Assembly (NCBI RefSeq): GCF_008729015.1
Contig: NZ_RKSM01000001.1
Coordinates: 1,550,001 to 1,614,000 of the forward strand
From: Haloarcula sp. CBA1129
GTDB lineage: Archaea; Halobacteriota; Halobacteria; Halobacteriales; Haloarculaceae
DNA: 64,000 bases
Direction of reading: 5' to 3'
The position numbers and the translations under genes are program-made. Shown here piece by piece: positions 44,361-54,075 of the stretch. The notes under the pieces are model-generated. The model saw nothing but the letters and a program-made list of their open reading frames with translations. It made no database searches and had not been told where the DNA came from. Numbering within the stretch: the stretch's first letter is position 1; every line of letters starts with the position of its first letter.

Positions 44361-47300
44361 TTAGCTACCGAGCGTCACCGTGTCTGAGTCGACCGTAACC
44401 GGTGAGTCGTTCCCGGTCGCGCCAGTTTCGTCGACGTTCTTGAGATATATTTCGCCCGTCGCAGTGTCGGCCACAGTGCCGCTCGCCGTTTCGTCGTACA
44501 CAGTCACCTCATAGGTGTAGTAGCCGGGATCGAGGTCAACATCGTAGCCCGCCCAGGCCGGGTACGGATCGGTATCTGTCAGGTCGCCGGTCCCCGCAGT
44601 GACCATTTTCGAGCCTGCGAAGACGGTCGACCCGTCGCTTTTGTTTTTGATTGTGAGGTTCACTTCCCGCTCGTCACCCACGGTTCCGTTGTTGCGCACC
44701 TCTACGGTCATCCGCTGTGCGCCGCCACGCCGCTCGATTAGTTCTGAGGTGTTGTAGGTCTCCGCGCCGATGTTCACCGACTGCGTGTCGTTGACCACAA
44801 CGTTCGACTCCCCTACAAAGAACGGCTGCTCGGGGGCTGTTGAGTTCGATGTTTCGACGTAGTAGGTGTAATTGCCGCGGCTAGTCGGCATATCGAGCGT
44901 AAACTGCCGCGTTTCTCCGGGTGATAGTATCGTTGACATCGTTTCTGAGTCGATGGCGGTAAACGACGGAGTTGCGTCGTCTTTGTTTTCCGCCCGGAGG
45001 ACAACGGTATCTGTGCCGGCCTGACCACCGACGTTGGTAACGTTGACGGTTGCTGTTGCCGTGTCGTCGTTGTCAGTAACACTCTCGCCTCGGACTGAGT
45101 CAACTTGCATGAACGGCTCTGGCGTATCACCGACACGCACGTTCCCGCCTGCCTTTTGTTGCGTACCCGCGACGGATACCGTGTACGGATAGCTTTCTCC
45201 AGTCGATTTTGAACTAGTCGGAAGGGTGAACGTGACGGTTTCGGTCTCACCGGGTTCAATTGTCGTCGAGTTCGTCCCGACACTGTTGCCATCGAAACTG
45301 CTCTCTAAGGTAACTTCACCGCTCTTTCCGCCGACGTTTATTACCTCAGCCGTCAGCGTTGCGTCGGTTGTCTCATCAACTCTGCTCGGAGCGGCGGTGT
45401 CGATGAGCTTGTACTCCGGGCCCGTTTGTACGTCTTTCTCGATTGCGTTGACTGTGAACAGCACAACGGCGTCGTTATAGTCCGGGTCGCCGTCATTTGC
45501 CGCGTTAGCCGGGTTTGCGTTCTCCTGTGAGAGTTCATAGAGGAATGCTCGTTCCCCGTCGCCCAATTGAAGATATCCCGTGTCGTTCACGCGGCTTCCG
45601 AGCGTGTCCTGAATGTCCCGCTGGTACCACTGTGCCTGTTCGAACGCCGGGAGTTCATCGCCGTCGTTCAGAATGACGAGGTTCTGCTGGTTCTGCGTTT
45701 GACTGACGGTAGTCGTGTCATATGTGTCCCAGTTACTACAGTACATCGTGTCGTAACCGGCTAACTCAATCGAAGGAGAGGTGTCGGCGTACCTGTCACA
45801 GCCATAGGATTTTGCGAAGACTGAAACCTCCGTTCCGGGTTCGAACGAATCGGAGTAGTAGTATGGGTTCTCGTGCTCGTCGGAGACGAGACGTTTCTCC
45901 GCATACGGACCGTTGACGTCACCGTTCTCGTACCCCCGCCAGAGTCCAATCGACTGCGGGTCGGACCCGTTGTCGACATATAGCGACATCTGTACGGGTG
46001 CGTGGAAGATGGCGTTCCGGTAATTCGAGAATCCTTCCAAGTCAGCGCCCTTCAGCGCGACCGAAGCATTGACCGACTGCTGTATCGTAATCGTCGAGCC
46101 GTTGCCTTCGAGCAGCGAATCTGGCTGGACGTTCAGCGTCGACTGTCGCGATCGGTTCGCCGTCGAGAAGGTTACCGAGTACTTCCCGGGCTCGGCGGGC
46201 GCCGTAACAGTCCGATCAAGCGTAACGCCCTCCCCGGGGTCAAGCCGTTCGTCCTCCGCTATGGCGGTCGTTCCATTGTACTCGACACGTAATGTCTGTT
46301 TCCCCTCTGTTCCGCCAGTGTTTGTGACGGTGAATTCAACGCTCGTCTGGTTTCCCGGTGCGACTGGGTTTTGAACGTCCGCAGCAGTGATCTCGAACAG
46401 CGGTGGTGGCGATGAACCGACAACGAAGGATCCTGACTCGGTGTCATCCGGTGTATCGACCACATACGTGTAATGCTGTGGTGACCCGACAACCAGCGGG
46501 CCACTGGTCACTGAAGCAGTCCCAGACTCACTGCCTCTGCGAGCACCGTTGAGGGTGAGCGTTGTGTTCTTTGACGTGACAACGCTGCCAGAAGTTGCGT
46601 TCTCGATACGGACTTCAACATCGGTGGATTTCCGAATGTCACCGGTATTTTCGACCGTTGCTTCAACGGTCGCCGTATCCCCACTTTGCAGCCCACCCGG
46701 TGGGGAGACGGACGCTATGTTGAACACACCTGCATCGCCGACGACAAAGTAGTGTCCGTCATCACTGTATTGCGAGTATGTGTCATCCGCTGTTTTGACC
46801 TCTAGATCGTACGTGCCGTTCTCCGCAGTCGGCATCGACGGACCGAAATCGATAGTTCGGCTCTGTCCCGGGTCAACCAGCACGCTTCGCGTCGCGTTTT
46901 TCGTCCCGTTAACGCGGAAGACGACTTCTTGATCTGCCGTCATTTGCCCGGTGTTCGTGACTGTGGCCTCCGCCGATGGAACCTGATTTAGCCGTGCTGT
47001 TGCCGGAATCGAATTGCCAGTGATATCTAGCGATGGTGTTCCGTGAACGGACGTATACTCGATAATCTTGAAGTCTCTGTCCTGCTTCGACTCCACGGTG
47101 AAATTGTGTGGTTTCGCTGTTGAGACGCTCACTGACTGACTTGCTGTGGTCGATTCGCCGCCGGCGAGGGTCACTGTCTCGTCCACCTCGCTTGGAGACC
47201 CTGACTGGTTGTGCTTCAGCGTGATTTCCTGCGTATCTTCTAGCCCCCCCGTGTTATGAACCGTTGCTGTCACAACTGCTTTACCAGAGTCTGATGGGTC

Positions 47301-48137
47301 CGGCTTGACCGTGACATCTTCGACTTCGAAGGTCGGGTTCGTCACATCGCCGAGTGCGAAGCGTATGTGAACGGTCTCCCCCGGCTCGACAGACGACGGA
47401 GACACCTCAACGTACTGATCATCGTAGGTGCTCCGTGCCCAGTCTGCCCACGCCCGAGCATAGCTACTATTTTCGATAGTTAGCGTCGCGTTGGCGACCT
47501 GTGATGGAGTACATTCATAACTGGGTGACGAAACTGAGTCGGTTCGCGCGTCGTTATAGGACACATCAGTGAACAGGGCCATCTGCAGTGCAGCCTCGTG
47601 TGACCGCTTAGCCGTCGCATTCGATCGAATCGAAACCGAACTCCCCGCAATCTGCTGTCCGGAGATATTCGCAAATGAGACCGACAGTGCCCCTTGGTCG
47701 TAGTTCACGGCTGGGGGCGACGACATCGTCGCGCCTGATTCGGTCATCCGCCACACACCTCCGCCTTGGTAGCCGACCTGTTGGCCGTTCTCGTGATACC
47801 GAATGGTCTGTAACGAACGGTTCCCCGTTGAACAGGCTGAACGGCCATTCAGCGTCAGATTGTATGTCGCCTCGTCAGAAACAGCAACATCAGACCGAAC
47901 CCGGTTTGGAATCTCGACTGACTCGTTAGTGCCTGACCGCTGGAAGCTCTGATCGACCGACAGCAACACCTCCTCAGCGAGTTCGACATTCGCGTCGTCG
48001 TTGACATCTCCGATCGTCTGTTGCCCCACCTGTACAATCAGTACGGCACCAATGATGACTGCGCTCGCCAACAACACCACACCCAGAACGTGCGATACAC
48101 CCCGGTCTTCAGCCCCCCGGCTGCCCCACTCGAACAT
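44361..48137 (-). CDS. giant pilin-like surface protein with CARDB-type repeats
   Basis: The 1258-aa product (ATG 48137; a TTG two codons earlier) begins with a type IV pilin-like signal (RGVSHVLG followed by a 20-residue hydrophobic helix, as in haloarchaeal pilins). Residues about 40-300 form a module shared with the proteins at 51195 and 51943 (GGGVWR, then SSPPAVNY and YARAWADWARS). About seven CARDB-like beta domains follow, each with a V.NTG.. or V.NVGG.. core. Many N-sequons are present. No C-terminal anchor is seen. It probably extends from a pilus or pilin-like base. Confidence 0.8.
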   Translation of the reverse strand: MFEWGSRGAEDRGVSHVLGVVLLASAVIIGAVLIVQVGQQTIGDVNDDANVELAEEVLLSVDQSFQRSGTNESVEIPNRVRSDVAVSDEATYNLTLNGRSACSTGNRSLQTIRYHENGQQVGYQGGGVWRMTESGATMSSPPAVNYDQGALSVSFANISGQQIAGSSVSIRSNATAKRSHEAALQMALFTDVSYNDARTDSVSSPSYECTPSQVANATLTIENSSYARAWADWARSTYDDQYVEVSPSSVEPGETVHIRFALGDVTNPTFEVEDVTVKPDPSDSGKAVVTATVHNTGGLEDTQEITLKHNQSGSPSEVDETVTLAGGESTTASQSVSVSTAKPHNFTVESKQDRDFKIIEYTSVHGTPSLDITGNSIPATARLNQVPSAEATVTNTGQMTADQEVVFRVNGTKNATRSVLVDPGQSRTIDFGPSMPTAENGTYDLEVKTADDTYSQYSDDGHYFVVGDAGVFNIASVSPPGGLQSGDTATVEATVENTGDIRKSTDVEVRIENATSGSVVTSKNTTLTLNGARRGSESGTASVTSGPLVVGSPQHYTYVVDTPDDTESGSFVVGSSPPPLFEITAADVQNPVAPGNQTSVEFTVTNTGGTEGKQTLRVEYNGTTAIAEDERLDPGEGVTLDRTVTAPAEPGKYSVTFSTANRSRQSTLNVQPDSLLEGNGSTITIQQSVNASVALKGADLEGFSNYRNAIFHAPVQMSLYVDNGSDPQSIGLWRGYENGDVNGPYAEKRLVSDEHENPYYYSDSFEPGTEVSVFAKSYGCDRYADTSPSIELAGYDTMYCSNWDTYDTTTVSQTQNQQNLVILNDGDELPAFEQAQWYQRDIQDTLGSRVNDTGYLQLGDGERAFLYELSQENANPANAANDGDPDYNDAVVLFTVNAIEKDVQTGPEYKLIDTAAPSRVDETTDATLTAEVINVGGKSGEVTLESSFDGNSVGTNSTTIEPGETETVTFTLPTSSKSTGESYPYTVSVAGTQQKAGGNVRVGDTPEPFMQVDSVRGESVTDNDDTATATVNVTNVGGQAGTDTVVLRAENKDDATPSFTAIDSETMSTILSPGETRQFTLDMPTSRGNYTYYVETSNSTAPEQPFFVGESNVVVNDTQSVNIGAETYNTSELIERRGGAQRMTVEVRNNGTVGDEREVNLTIKNKSDGSTVFAGSKMVTAGTGDLTDTDPYPAWAGYDVDLDPGYYTYEVTVYDETASGTVADTATGEIYLKNVDETGATGNDSPVTVDSDTVTLGS

Positions 48138-48440
48138 ATTCAATTACATACCAACAATTACACATAAATGTACTGTTTCACATCATTTCGAGAGGACAGC
48201 TACAGAGAGTGTCGAGCTTGAACTGTAGGCGCTCAGTTGCTGAACAACGTTCCTTTCGGTAAAGGCGGCTGAGCTATCCGGAGAGAGTATCTCTTTGAGA
48301 GGCTATTGGCCCGATGAGATAACTGGATCGCGAGGCACATGAATAGCCAGAACTGATCTCGCACGGACTTGTGCTTCGGATCAAAAAGGTAGGATCGCTT
48401 ATCAGATGCTGTTCCTTCATCGGCGACGGTAAAATACGGA
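48138..48440. other. intergenic region between the giant pilin gene and tRNA-Ala
   Basis: AT-rich sequence near 48141-48185 holds the probable promoter of the giant gene (CATTTATGTG on the minus strand, about 48161-48170, 25-30 bp from its start). Beyond it I see no gene. Confidence 0.4.
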
Positions 48441-48512
48441 TGGACTCGCCGGGATTTGAACCCGGGGCCTCTCCCATGCCAAGGGAGTGATCTACCCCTG
48501 ATCTACGAGCCC
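48441..48512 (-). tRNA. tRNA-Ala (GGC anticodon)
   Basis: The 72-nt cloverleaf has acceptor GGGCTCG/CGAGTCC with the G3-U70 wobble that marks alanine tRNAs, D-arm GATC/GATC, anticodon arm CTCCC-TTGGCAT-GGGAG (anticodon GGC), variable loop AGGCC, T-arm CCGGG/CCCGG and discriminator A. CCA is not encoded. Confidence 0.96.
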
Positions 48513-48667
48513 GCGTTGCACTTAGTCGTATCCAGTGGCTTTTGATAAAGCCATCGAACCGTTGCGGGGGTGTGAGTCAGTGCCGTTCGTCACTGTATCT
48601 GGGGGGCCACAATGTACAAGAGTATCCAGTGTGAGAGACAACCAGACACTACCAGAGCCGAGTGAGC

Positions 48668-49264
48668 ATGCAACGGGACAGGACACAGACGCATTCAGAT
48701 GAAGACTCACGGGCAGGAGCCACGTCACGGGGACAGACGAACCTCGATTTCGCCATTGGGATTAGCCTCTTTCTCGGGGTCATCATCTTCATCTTCCTGT
48801 TCGTCCCTGGGTTGCTGTCGCCGTTTACGGCCACCGCACAGGCCCAGACCGTAACCGCAGACCGGGCTGTCGACCACCTCACCAAATCGGTGCTCGGGTC
48901 ACCACGGAGCCCGTACTCGCTGCGGACAGACTGTACAGTCCAGTTCTTCAACGAACAGGACGCATGTGGGTTCGAGCAAGCACCCGTTGCCGAACAACTC
49001 GGCCTTGATCCGGCGACGCAGAACGTCAACGTGACCGTCGTCGGGAACGCCTCGACGACGGCGACAGCGAGGGACACGCTCTGCTGGGACAACACCGACG
49101 ACTCGTTGGTCGCGGCGACAGCCTGTCCGAACGCCGATACGAACGCCAATGTGATCCTGACACGCGGGCAGCCGGTGCCGGCGGACAACGAGGCGACCGT
49201 GACGGCGTTGCGGGTCGTCTGGGTAGCTGGGGAAGACGTGACCGTCGTCGTGGAGGTGTGGTAG
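48668..49264 (+). CDS. pilin-like/pseudopilin protein 1 of the cluster (DUF7287-like)
   Basis: The 198-aa product starts the plus-strand cluster. After a charged lead-in of about 23 residues comes GQTNLDFAIGISLFLGVIIFIF, a hydrophobic pilin-type N-helix. The rest (Cys at about 89, 97, 141 and 152; NVTVVGN) is probably extracellular. A GTG at 48662 is an alternative start. The next gene starts directly after its stop. Confidence 0.75.
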   Translation: MQRDRTQTHSDEDSRAGATSRGQTNLDFAIGISLFLGVIIFIFLFVPGLLSPFTATAQAQTVTADRAVDHLTKSVLGSPRSPYSLRTDCTVQFFNEQDACGFEQAPVAEQLGLDPATQNVNVTVVGNASTTATARDTLCWDNTDDSLVAATACPNADTNANVILTRGQPVPADNEATVTALRVVWVAGEDVTVVVEVW

Positions 49265-49849
49265 ATGCGGGGGCAAGCACACACATTAGAGGCTATTGTC
49301 GCCAGTCTCGTCCTCCTGACGGGACTTATCTTCGCGCTGCAGATGACGGCGGTAACACCGCTGTCTGCGAGTACGTCAAGCCAGCACATCGAGAATCAAC
49401 AGCAGGCGATCAGCGACGGGCTGTTAGCGACCGCAGCGGAACGGAACGCACTCAAGCCGGCGCTGTTGTACTGGAACAACAGCAGTGGCCAGTACCACAA
49501 CGCGAGCGAGACGGGGCTTGGCGTGTACGCCAGTACGCCGCCGGACAACACGTTCGGGGCGATGCTGGAGCGGGTCTTCGACGAGCGGGGCATCGCGTAC
49601 AACGTCTATATCCGGTTCCGTGGTGACACGAGCCAGAGTCCGATCATCTACCTGTACAACGGCCGGCCGAGCGACAACGCGGTGTCGGCCTCGTACATCA
49701 TCACGCTGACGGACGACGATCATCTGTACGATACCGACGGGACACAAAACGAGACGACACTGTCGGAGGCGTCGGGGTTCCCCGTCCCCGACAGGGGAAC
49801 CAATGTCTACAACACGGTCCGTGTGGAGGTGGTTTCGTGGCGCATCTGA
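49265..49849 (+). CDS. pilin-like/pseudopilin protein 2 (DUF7288-like)
   Basis: The 194-aa product has a short N-terminus (MRGQAHTLEAIVAS), a hydrophobic helix LVLLTGLIFALQMTAVTPLS, and an external domain with N-sequons. The GQ-x-HTLEA start resembles the G-E5 arrangement of type IV pilins (Glu at position 5 or 6 of the mature helix). It abuts gene 1 and overlaps gene 3 by 13 bp. Confidence 0.75.
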   Translation: MRGQAHTLEAIVASLVLLTGLIFALQMTAVTPLSASTSSQHIENQQQAISDGLLATAAERNALKPALLYWNNSSGQYHNASETGLGVYASTPPDNTFGAMLERVFDERGIAYNVYIRFRGDTSQSPIIYLYNGRPSDNAVSASYIITLTDDDHLYDTDGTQNETTLSEASGFPVPDRGTNVYNTVRVEVVSWRI

Positions 49850-50757
49850 GAGACGACAGCCGAGGCCAGCTACTACTTGTTGCCGGACTGGCGCTCGCAC
49901 TTGTTTTCATCGGGCTGGCGCTGGTGGTCAACTCGGCCATCTTCACGGAGAACCTCGCGAGCAGGGGCGAGACAGCCGGAAGCGACGGCGCGCTGGCAGC
50001 GAGGGCAGCCACGGAGGCAAACGTCGGCACGGCCATCACGCAAGCGAACTACTACGACGCCTCGGCCCCAGTCGATGCGTTCAACCGAAGCCTCCGGAAC
50101 GTGAGTACACAGACCGAGTCCCTGTCGGCCACCTCTGGGACACTCATCAACGTCACGTACGTTGACCATCGGAGCGGTACACGGATCAACGGAAGTATCG
50201 ACAGAACGGAGAACAACTACACTGTCGCTGATGGCATAGAGCGAGTCCCGGGTGCAAACGGGACCCGCGGGCTGGTGTTCAACTCTTCCGGGCTCCCCGC
50301 CGAGAGCGACCCACTCGTCGTGAAGGTTAACGAGACAGCAGCCAGCGGTGACCGGAACAGTTGGCGCGCACGAATCTGGGAGACCACCGATGAGGTACAT
50401 ATCAAAACGCTTCGGAACGGAACGACATCGTCTGAAAACCGGACCGAGCACTGCTCGGTTCCGTCAGCAGAGGAGAACCGCATTGCGGTGACTGCCGGAC
50501 TGGTAAACGACCAGCCCTGCGATGCCCTGCGGCGAAACGCCAGTGGCACGAACTTCTGGTTCGGGAACGGCGCTGGCGGGAGCAACTACGCCGTCCACTT
50601 CGAGAACACGAACGATACGAGCGGAGAGTTTGAGATGGTCGCCTACGATGGCGGTAGCAACGCCATCTACGACACGGAAGTCCAGTTCGTGTACGACGGA
50701 CCGGACGTGTGGTACAATACGACGATGCGGGTCGCACCGGGTGAGCCAGATGCGTGA
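49837..50757 (+). CDS. pilin-like/pseudopilin protein 3 (DUF7261-like)
   Basis: The 306-aa product starts at a GTG inside the previous gene. The N-terminus SRGQLLLVAGLALALVFIGLALVVNSAIFTE is a pilin-type helix with the RGQ processing context. The long external domain has many N-sequons and three Cys. It overlaps the next gene by 8 bp. Confidence 0.75.
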   Translation: MAHLRDDSRGQLLLVAGLALALVFIGLALVVNSAIFTENLASRGETAGSDGALAARAATEANVGTAITQANYYDASAPVDAFNRSLRNVSTQTESLSATSGTLINVTYVDHRSGTRINGSIDRTENNYTVADGIERVPGANGTRGLVFNSSGLPAESDPLVVKVNETAASGDRNSWRARIWETTDEVHIKTLRNGTTSSENRTEHCSVPSAEENRIAVTAGLVNDQPCDALRRNASGTNFWFGNGAGGSNYAVHFENTNDTSGEFEMVAYDGGSNAIYDTEVQFVYDGPDVWYNTTMRVAPGEPDA

Positions 50758-51202
50758 GTCCCGTGCCGTCTCGACGCCGCTCGGGTACGCCCTCACGCTG
50801 GCGATAACGGCCATTCTGGTGACCGGGCTGTTGATAGCCGGGACTGGCTTCGTTGAGGAACGACAAGAGAGCGTCATCAGGGAGGAACTGTCGGTTATCG
50901 GCCAGCAGGTGGCTGCGGACTTCGCCCGTGTCGACAGATTGGTCGTGGCAGCGGACAGCAGCGGCGCGTCGTTGACGGCCACCACCCGACAGACGTTCCC
51001 CGAGCGGGTATCCGGAAGCAACTATCGGCTGTCTCTCGACCCGGGTACGGAACGACTTGTTCTGACATCGACTGAGCCTGAAGTCAGGGTTACGGTGAGC
51101 GTGACGAACCGAACGTCCCTTCAGGAATCGACTGTCGATGGCGGGATCGTCGAGGTTGCGTACAACGGGTCAAGCAAGGCGCTGGAGGTGAACGATGGGT
51201 GA
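50750..51202 (+). CDS. pilin-like protein 4 (DUF7266-like)
   Basis: The 150-aa product begins MRESRAVSTPLGYALTLAITAILVTGLLI, matching the RAVS-x-x-(I/L)-G entry motif of haloarchaeal type IV pilins. The external part is small and beta-rich (VRVTVSVTNRTSLQES). It overlaps genes 3 and 5 by 8 bp each, so all five genes are translationally coupled. Confidence 0.78.
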   Translation: MRESRAVSTPLGYALTLAITAILVTGLLIAGTGFVEERQESVIREELSVIGQQVAADFARVDRLVVAADSSGASLTATTRQTFPERVSGSNYRLSLDPGTERLVLTSTEPEVRVTVSVTNRTSLQESTVDGGIVEVAYNGSSKALEVNDG

Positions 51203-51941
51203 GCCAATGGACACCCGCGCGGTGAGTGAAGTCCTCGGATACGTACTCGTGTTCACCCTCATCATCTCCGCGGTCGCCGTCGTTTCCGTCAGCGGACTCG
51301 GCACGCTGGAGGACGTGAAGCAGAACGAACAACTCGACAACGCGGAGCGGGCTTTCGACATCCTCGCTGACAACGTCGCTGACGTGTACATGCGAGGGGC
51401 CCCAAGCAGAGGGACAGAGATCAGCGTGGGCGAGTCAACCGTCTACACCGCCGAGGAGACAACAGTGAACGTGACTGTCAACGGAACGCCCGTCCTGAAC
51501 CGGACTTCATCGCCCATCGTCTACCGCAACAACCGTGACCAGCGCCTAGTGTACAATATGGGGGCCGTCTTCAGGACGAACCCGGACGGCGGTCTCGTCA
51601 TCCGACAGCCCCCGCACGTGGTCCGGAACGAACGTCTCCTGCTCAACATGGTCGTCCTCCGGTCGTCGAACCAGACCAGCGTCGGCGGGTCGACCGCGCT
51701 CGTCCGGACGCTCAACGACGGCTCCGCCCTCCGGTACAACAACACTGGGGGCGCAGCGAGCAACGTCTCCATCAGAATCGAGTCGCCACGAGCGCCGCTG
51801 TGGGCCGATTACTTCCTCGGGCAGGGCTTTGACTGTCCTACCCAGACACAGACGATGGTGCGCTGTGAGTATCCAAAAAGTGGGTCAGTCGAGCGCGCGT
51901 ACGTCGTCAGCCACGACATTCAGATCGATATCGAGCGGTAG
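51195..51941 (+). CDS. pilin-like protein 5 (DUF7289-like)
   Basis: The 248-aa product begins DTRAVSEVLGYVLVFTLIISAV, a canonical haloarchaeal pilin N-domain with processing before VSEVLG. The external module (NMGAVFRTNPDGGLVIRQPPHVVRNERLLL, APLWADYFLGQGFDC) is paralogous to the modules in the proteins at 44361 and 51943. It is the last gene of the cluster and converges with the 51943 gene at one base. Confidence 0.78.
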   Translation: MGEPMDTRAVSEVLGYVLVFTLIISAVAVVSVSGLGTLEDVKQNEQLDNAERAFDILADNVADVYMRGAPSRGTEISVGESTVYTAEETTVNVTVNGTPVLNRTSSPIVYRNNRDQRLVYNMGAVFRTNPDGGLVIRQPPHVVRNERLLLNMVVLRSSNQTSVGGSTALVRTLNDGSALRYNNTGGAASNVSIRIESPRAPLWADYFLGQGFDCPTQTQTMVRCEYPKSGSVERAYVVSHDIQIDIER

Positions 51942-51942
51942 A

Positions 51943-53355
51943 TTAGCTGCCGGTCACGTTCACATCGTTGACGGAGACGTGGAGATACGTGATCTGCGTG
52001 TCGCTGGGGTCCGTCAAATCAAGCCCCATTTCTTGAATTGCAGGGTTGTAATCGAATGTGTTCGACGGGTTTCCACGGATGCTTATCTGTTTGCAGATGA
52101 CGCCACCCTCCACGGTTCCGGACCCGCGCTGTTCGCAGGTGGAGCCGGGCGCGATCAGAACACCGACGTACGTCGTGCTCCCCTTCAGTTCGACAGCCCC
52201 GTCCGAGTGAACGAGGGTTTTGAGGTCAGTCGGGTCGCCGGCGTTTTTGTTCATCTCATTAGTGAGCGTGAAACTCCGTCGCACGTAGACGGTCACGACT
52301 TCGTTGTCATCGACACCGTTTATCTCGACGGTATCCGACGTGAAGTCGTCGTCTACCACAATCGAGACGTTCCCGCCGGGATTGTCGACTGTCAAACTTC
52401 CCGGGTCGGTGTCGTAGTAATACGTGCCTGAACTGCTTATCGTCGACGGTGGTGAGTCGTCACAGTTCACACCGCTTTCACAGTCATCGATCTTGTCTTC
52501 GATTCTGGAATCGACGGAGGGGAAACTGACACCCTGACTGTACGGCGACGGCGGGGACCCCGCTCCCTTTACCGACAACCCGCTGGGGTCCGTTGTGGCA
52601 GCGACGTTGTCGAAGGACGCGTTGAACGGTATGACGAGCTCGGCCGTCACCGTCTCCTTCGAGTGGTCATACGTGACTGTCCCGTCGGTCCGTTCCTCGA
52701 AATAGGATCCCCAAGCGCGGTAGTAGGCGCTCTGGACGGTGACGTTGATATCACTCCCGTTGAGCGGGTTCCGAAAGGCCTCGTCCCGGGCCCTATCGGG
52801 GAAATACTGGGTCGTGTCGTTGCGTGTGACGGCGGCGCGGCTCTCGATGGTCTCATCTCCGGTGACGGTCACGAGGGGGAGTGTCAGCGTTCGACTCCGG
52901 TAGTGGAACTCCGGCGGCGAGATCATGACCGCCTGACCGTCGGCGTCTGTCCGCCATACGCCGCCACCCTGATACGCGATTTCCGTCCCCTCGCCGTCGT
53001 AGACGACCGCCCCGAGGGACCCGTTCCTGATGGTCGTCACGTCCCCGGAGGCGTTGGTGTAGGTGATGTTCATCCACCCCGCGTCCCCTCGGACGTCGTA
53101 CACGGAGTCACCGCTGGCTGGTAAGTCGACTTGCTGGACGCTCGACTGACCGAGGGCGACGAGCGCGACCTTTGAGTCGAACTGCGTCATCGTGTTCTCG
53201 GTGCGCTCGACGTCCAGTCGGCCCTGCGTAGTGGTGATGGCCTCCGCACCGACGACGACAACAGCCGTCGTCGAGGCAATGACGAGGGCGAACACGAGGA
53301 TGAGCCCGAGCGGACCACTTTGTCCCCGATTTGTTGCCCGACCATTACCGTGCAT
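51943..53355 (-). CDS. pilin-like surface protein (DUF7289-like) facing the cluster
   Basis: The 470-aa product starts at ATG 53355, far inside a longer frame that is antisense to the RecJ-like gene. The N-terminus NRGQSGPLGLILVFALVIASTTA is pilin-like. Residues 90-250 carry the shared module (YQGGGVWRTDADGQAVMISP, YYRAWGSYFEERT). A C-terminal domain with paired Cys (DDCESGVNCDD) and beta-rich VYVRRSFTLTNEMN follows, resembling domains annotated as adhesin or polymer-forming. N-sequons are frequent. Confidence 0.78.
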   Translation of the reverse strand: MHGNGRATNRGQSGPLGLILVFALVIASTTAVVVVGAEAITTTQGRLDVERTENTMTQFDSKVALVALGQSSVQQVDLPASGDSVYDVRGDAGWMNITYTNASGDVTTIRNGSLGAVVYDGEGTEIAYQGGGVWRTDADGQAVMISPPEFHYRSRTLTLPLVTVTGDETIESRAAVTRNDTTQYFPDRARDEAFRNPLNGSDINVTVQSAYYRAWGSYFEERTDGTVTYDHSKETVTAELVIPFNASFDNVAATTDPSGLSVKGAGSPPSPYSQGVSFPSVDSRIEDKIDDCESGVNCDDSPPSTISSSGTYYYDTDPGSLTVDNPGGNVSIVVDDDFTSDTVEINGVDDNEVVTVYVRRSFTLTNEMNKNAGDPTDLKTLVHSDGAVELKGSTTYVGVLIAPGSTCEQRGSGTVEGGVICKQISIRGNPSNTFDYNPAIQEMGLDLTDPSDTQITYLHVSVNDVNVTGS

Positions 53356-53604
53356 ACCCTGAGGAGCATCTCTTCGCGTATAAAATGAGCGGCCAAGGGG
53401 GTCGACGGGCTGCCGATCCGGGGCGAGATGAAAACGGTTTAGTCGCGTGACCGCCGACTCGACAACGGGAACTGCACGACCGCAAATCTGACTCGCCGTT
53501 GATTTCAACGGCTTGGGATTGCGGCCGTGTTCGGCGCACCAGCGCCAACACCGCATCGAAACCTGTTGCAGCACAGCGGTCTGTGCCGTTCCAACCAGAT
53601 TACA

Positions 53605-54075
53605 ATGGCACGAATGCATACACGCCGTCGCGGTTCGTCCGACTCGGACAAACCGGCGGCAGACGAACCCCCGGAGTGGAGTGATGTCGACGAAGACGCC
53701 ATCGAAGACCGCGTCGTCGAACTGGCCGAACAGGGCCACTCGCCCAGCGAGATCGGCCTGAAGCTGCGCGACGAGGGCGTTCAGGGCACACCGATCCCTG
53801 ACGTCTCGCTCGCGACCGGCAAGAAGGTTACCGAAATCCTCGAAGAGAACGAAGCCGAGCCGGACTTCCCGGAGGACCTCCGGAACCTGCTCGAGCGGGC
53901 CGTCCGCCTTCGTGACCACATGGACGAGAACCCCGGTGACTACCAGAACAAGCGTGCACTCCAGAACACGCAGTCGAAGATCCGACGCCTCATCGACTAC
54001 TACCGTGGCGACGAGATAGACGAGGACTTCACCTACAGCTACGACAACGCCGTCGAAGCGCTGGGCCTCGAATAG
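53605..54075 (+). CDS. rps15: 30S ribosomal protein S15
   Basis: The 156-aa archaeal/eukaryotic S13e-S15 protein has the N-terminal MARMHTRRRG(SSDSDKP) region and the S15 helices NLLERAVRLRDHMDENPGDYQNKRALQNTQSKIRRLI. It binds the central domain of 16S rRNA. It is the first gene of the conserved haloarchaeal run rps15, recJ-like, pcc1, rps3ae. I use the ATG at 53605. Confidence 0.97.
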   Translation: MARMHTRRRGSSDSDKPAADEPPEWSDVDEDAIEDRVVELAEQGHSPSEIGLKLRDEGVQGTPIPDVSLATGKKVTEILEENEAEPDFPEDLRNLLERAVRLRDHMDENPGDYQNKRALQNTQSKIRRLIDYYRGDEIDEDFTYSYDNAVEALGLE

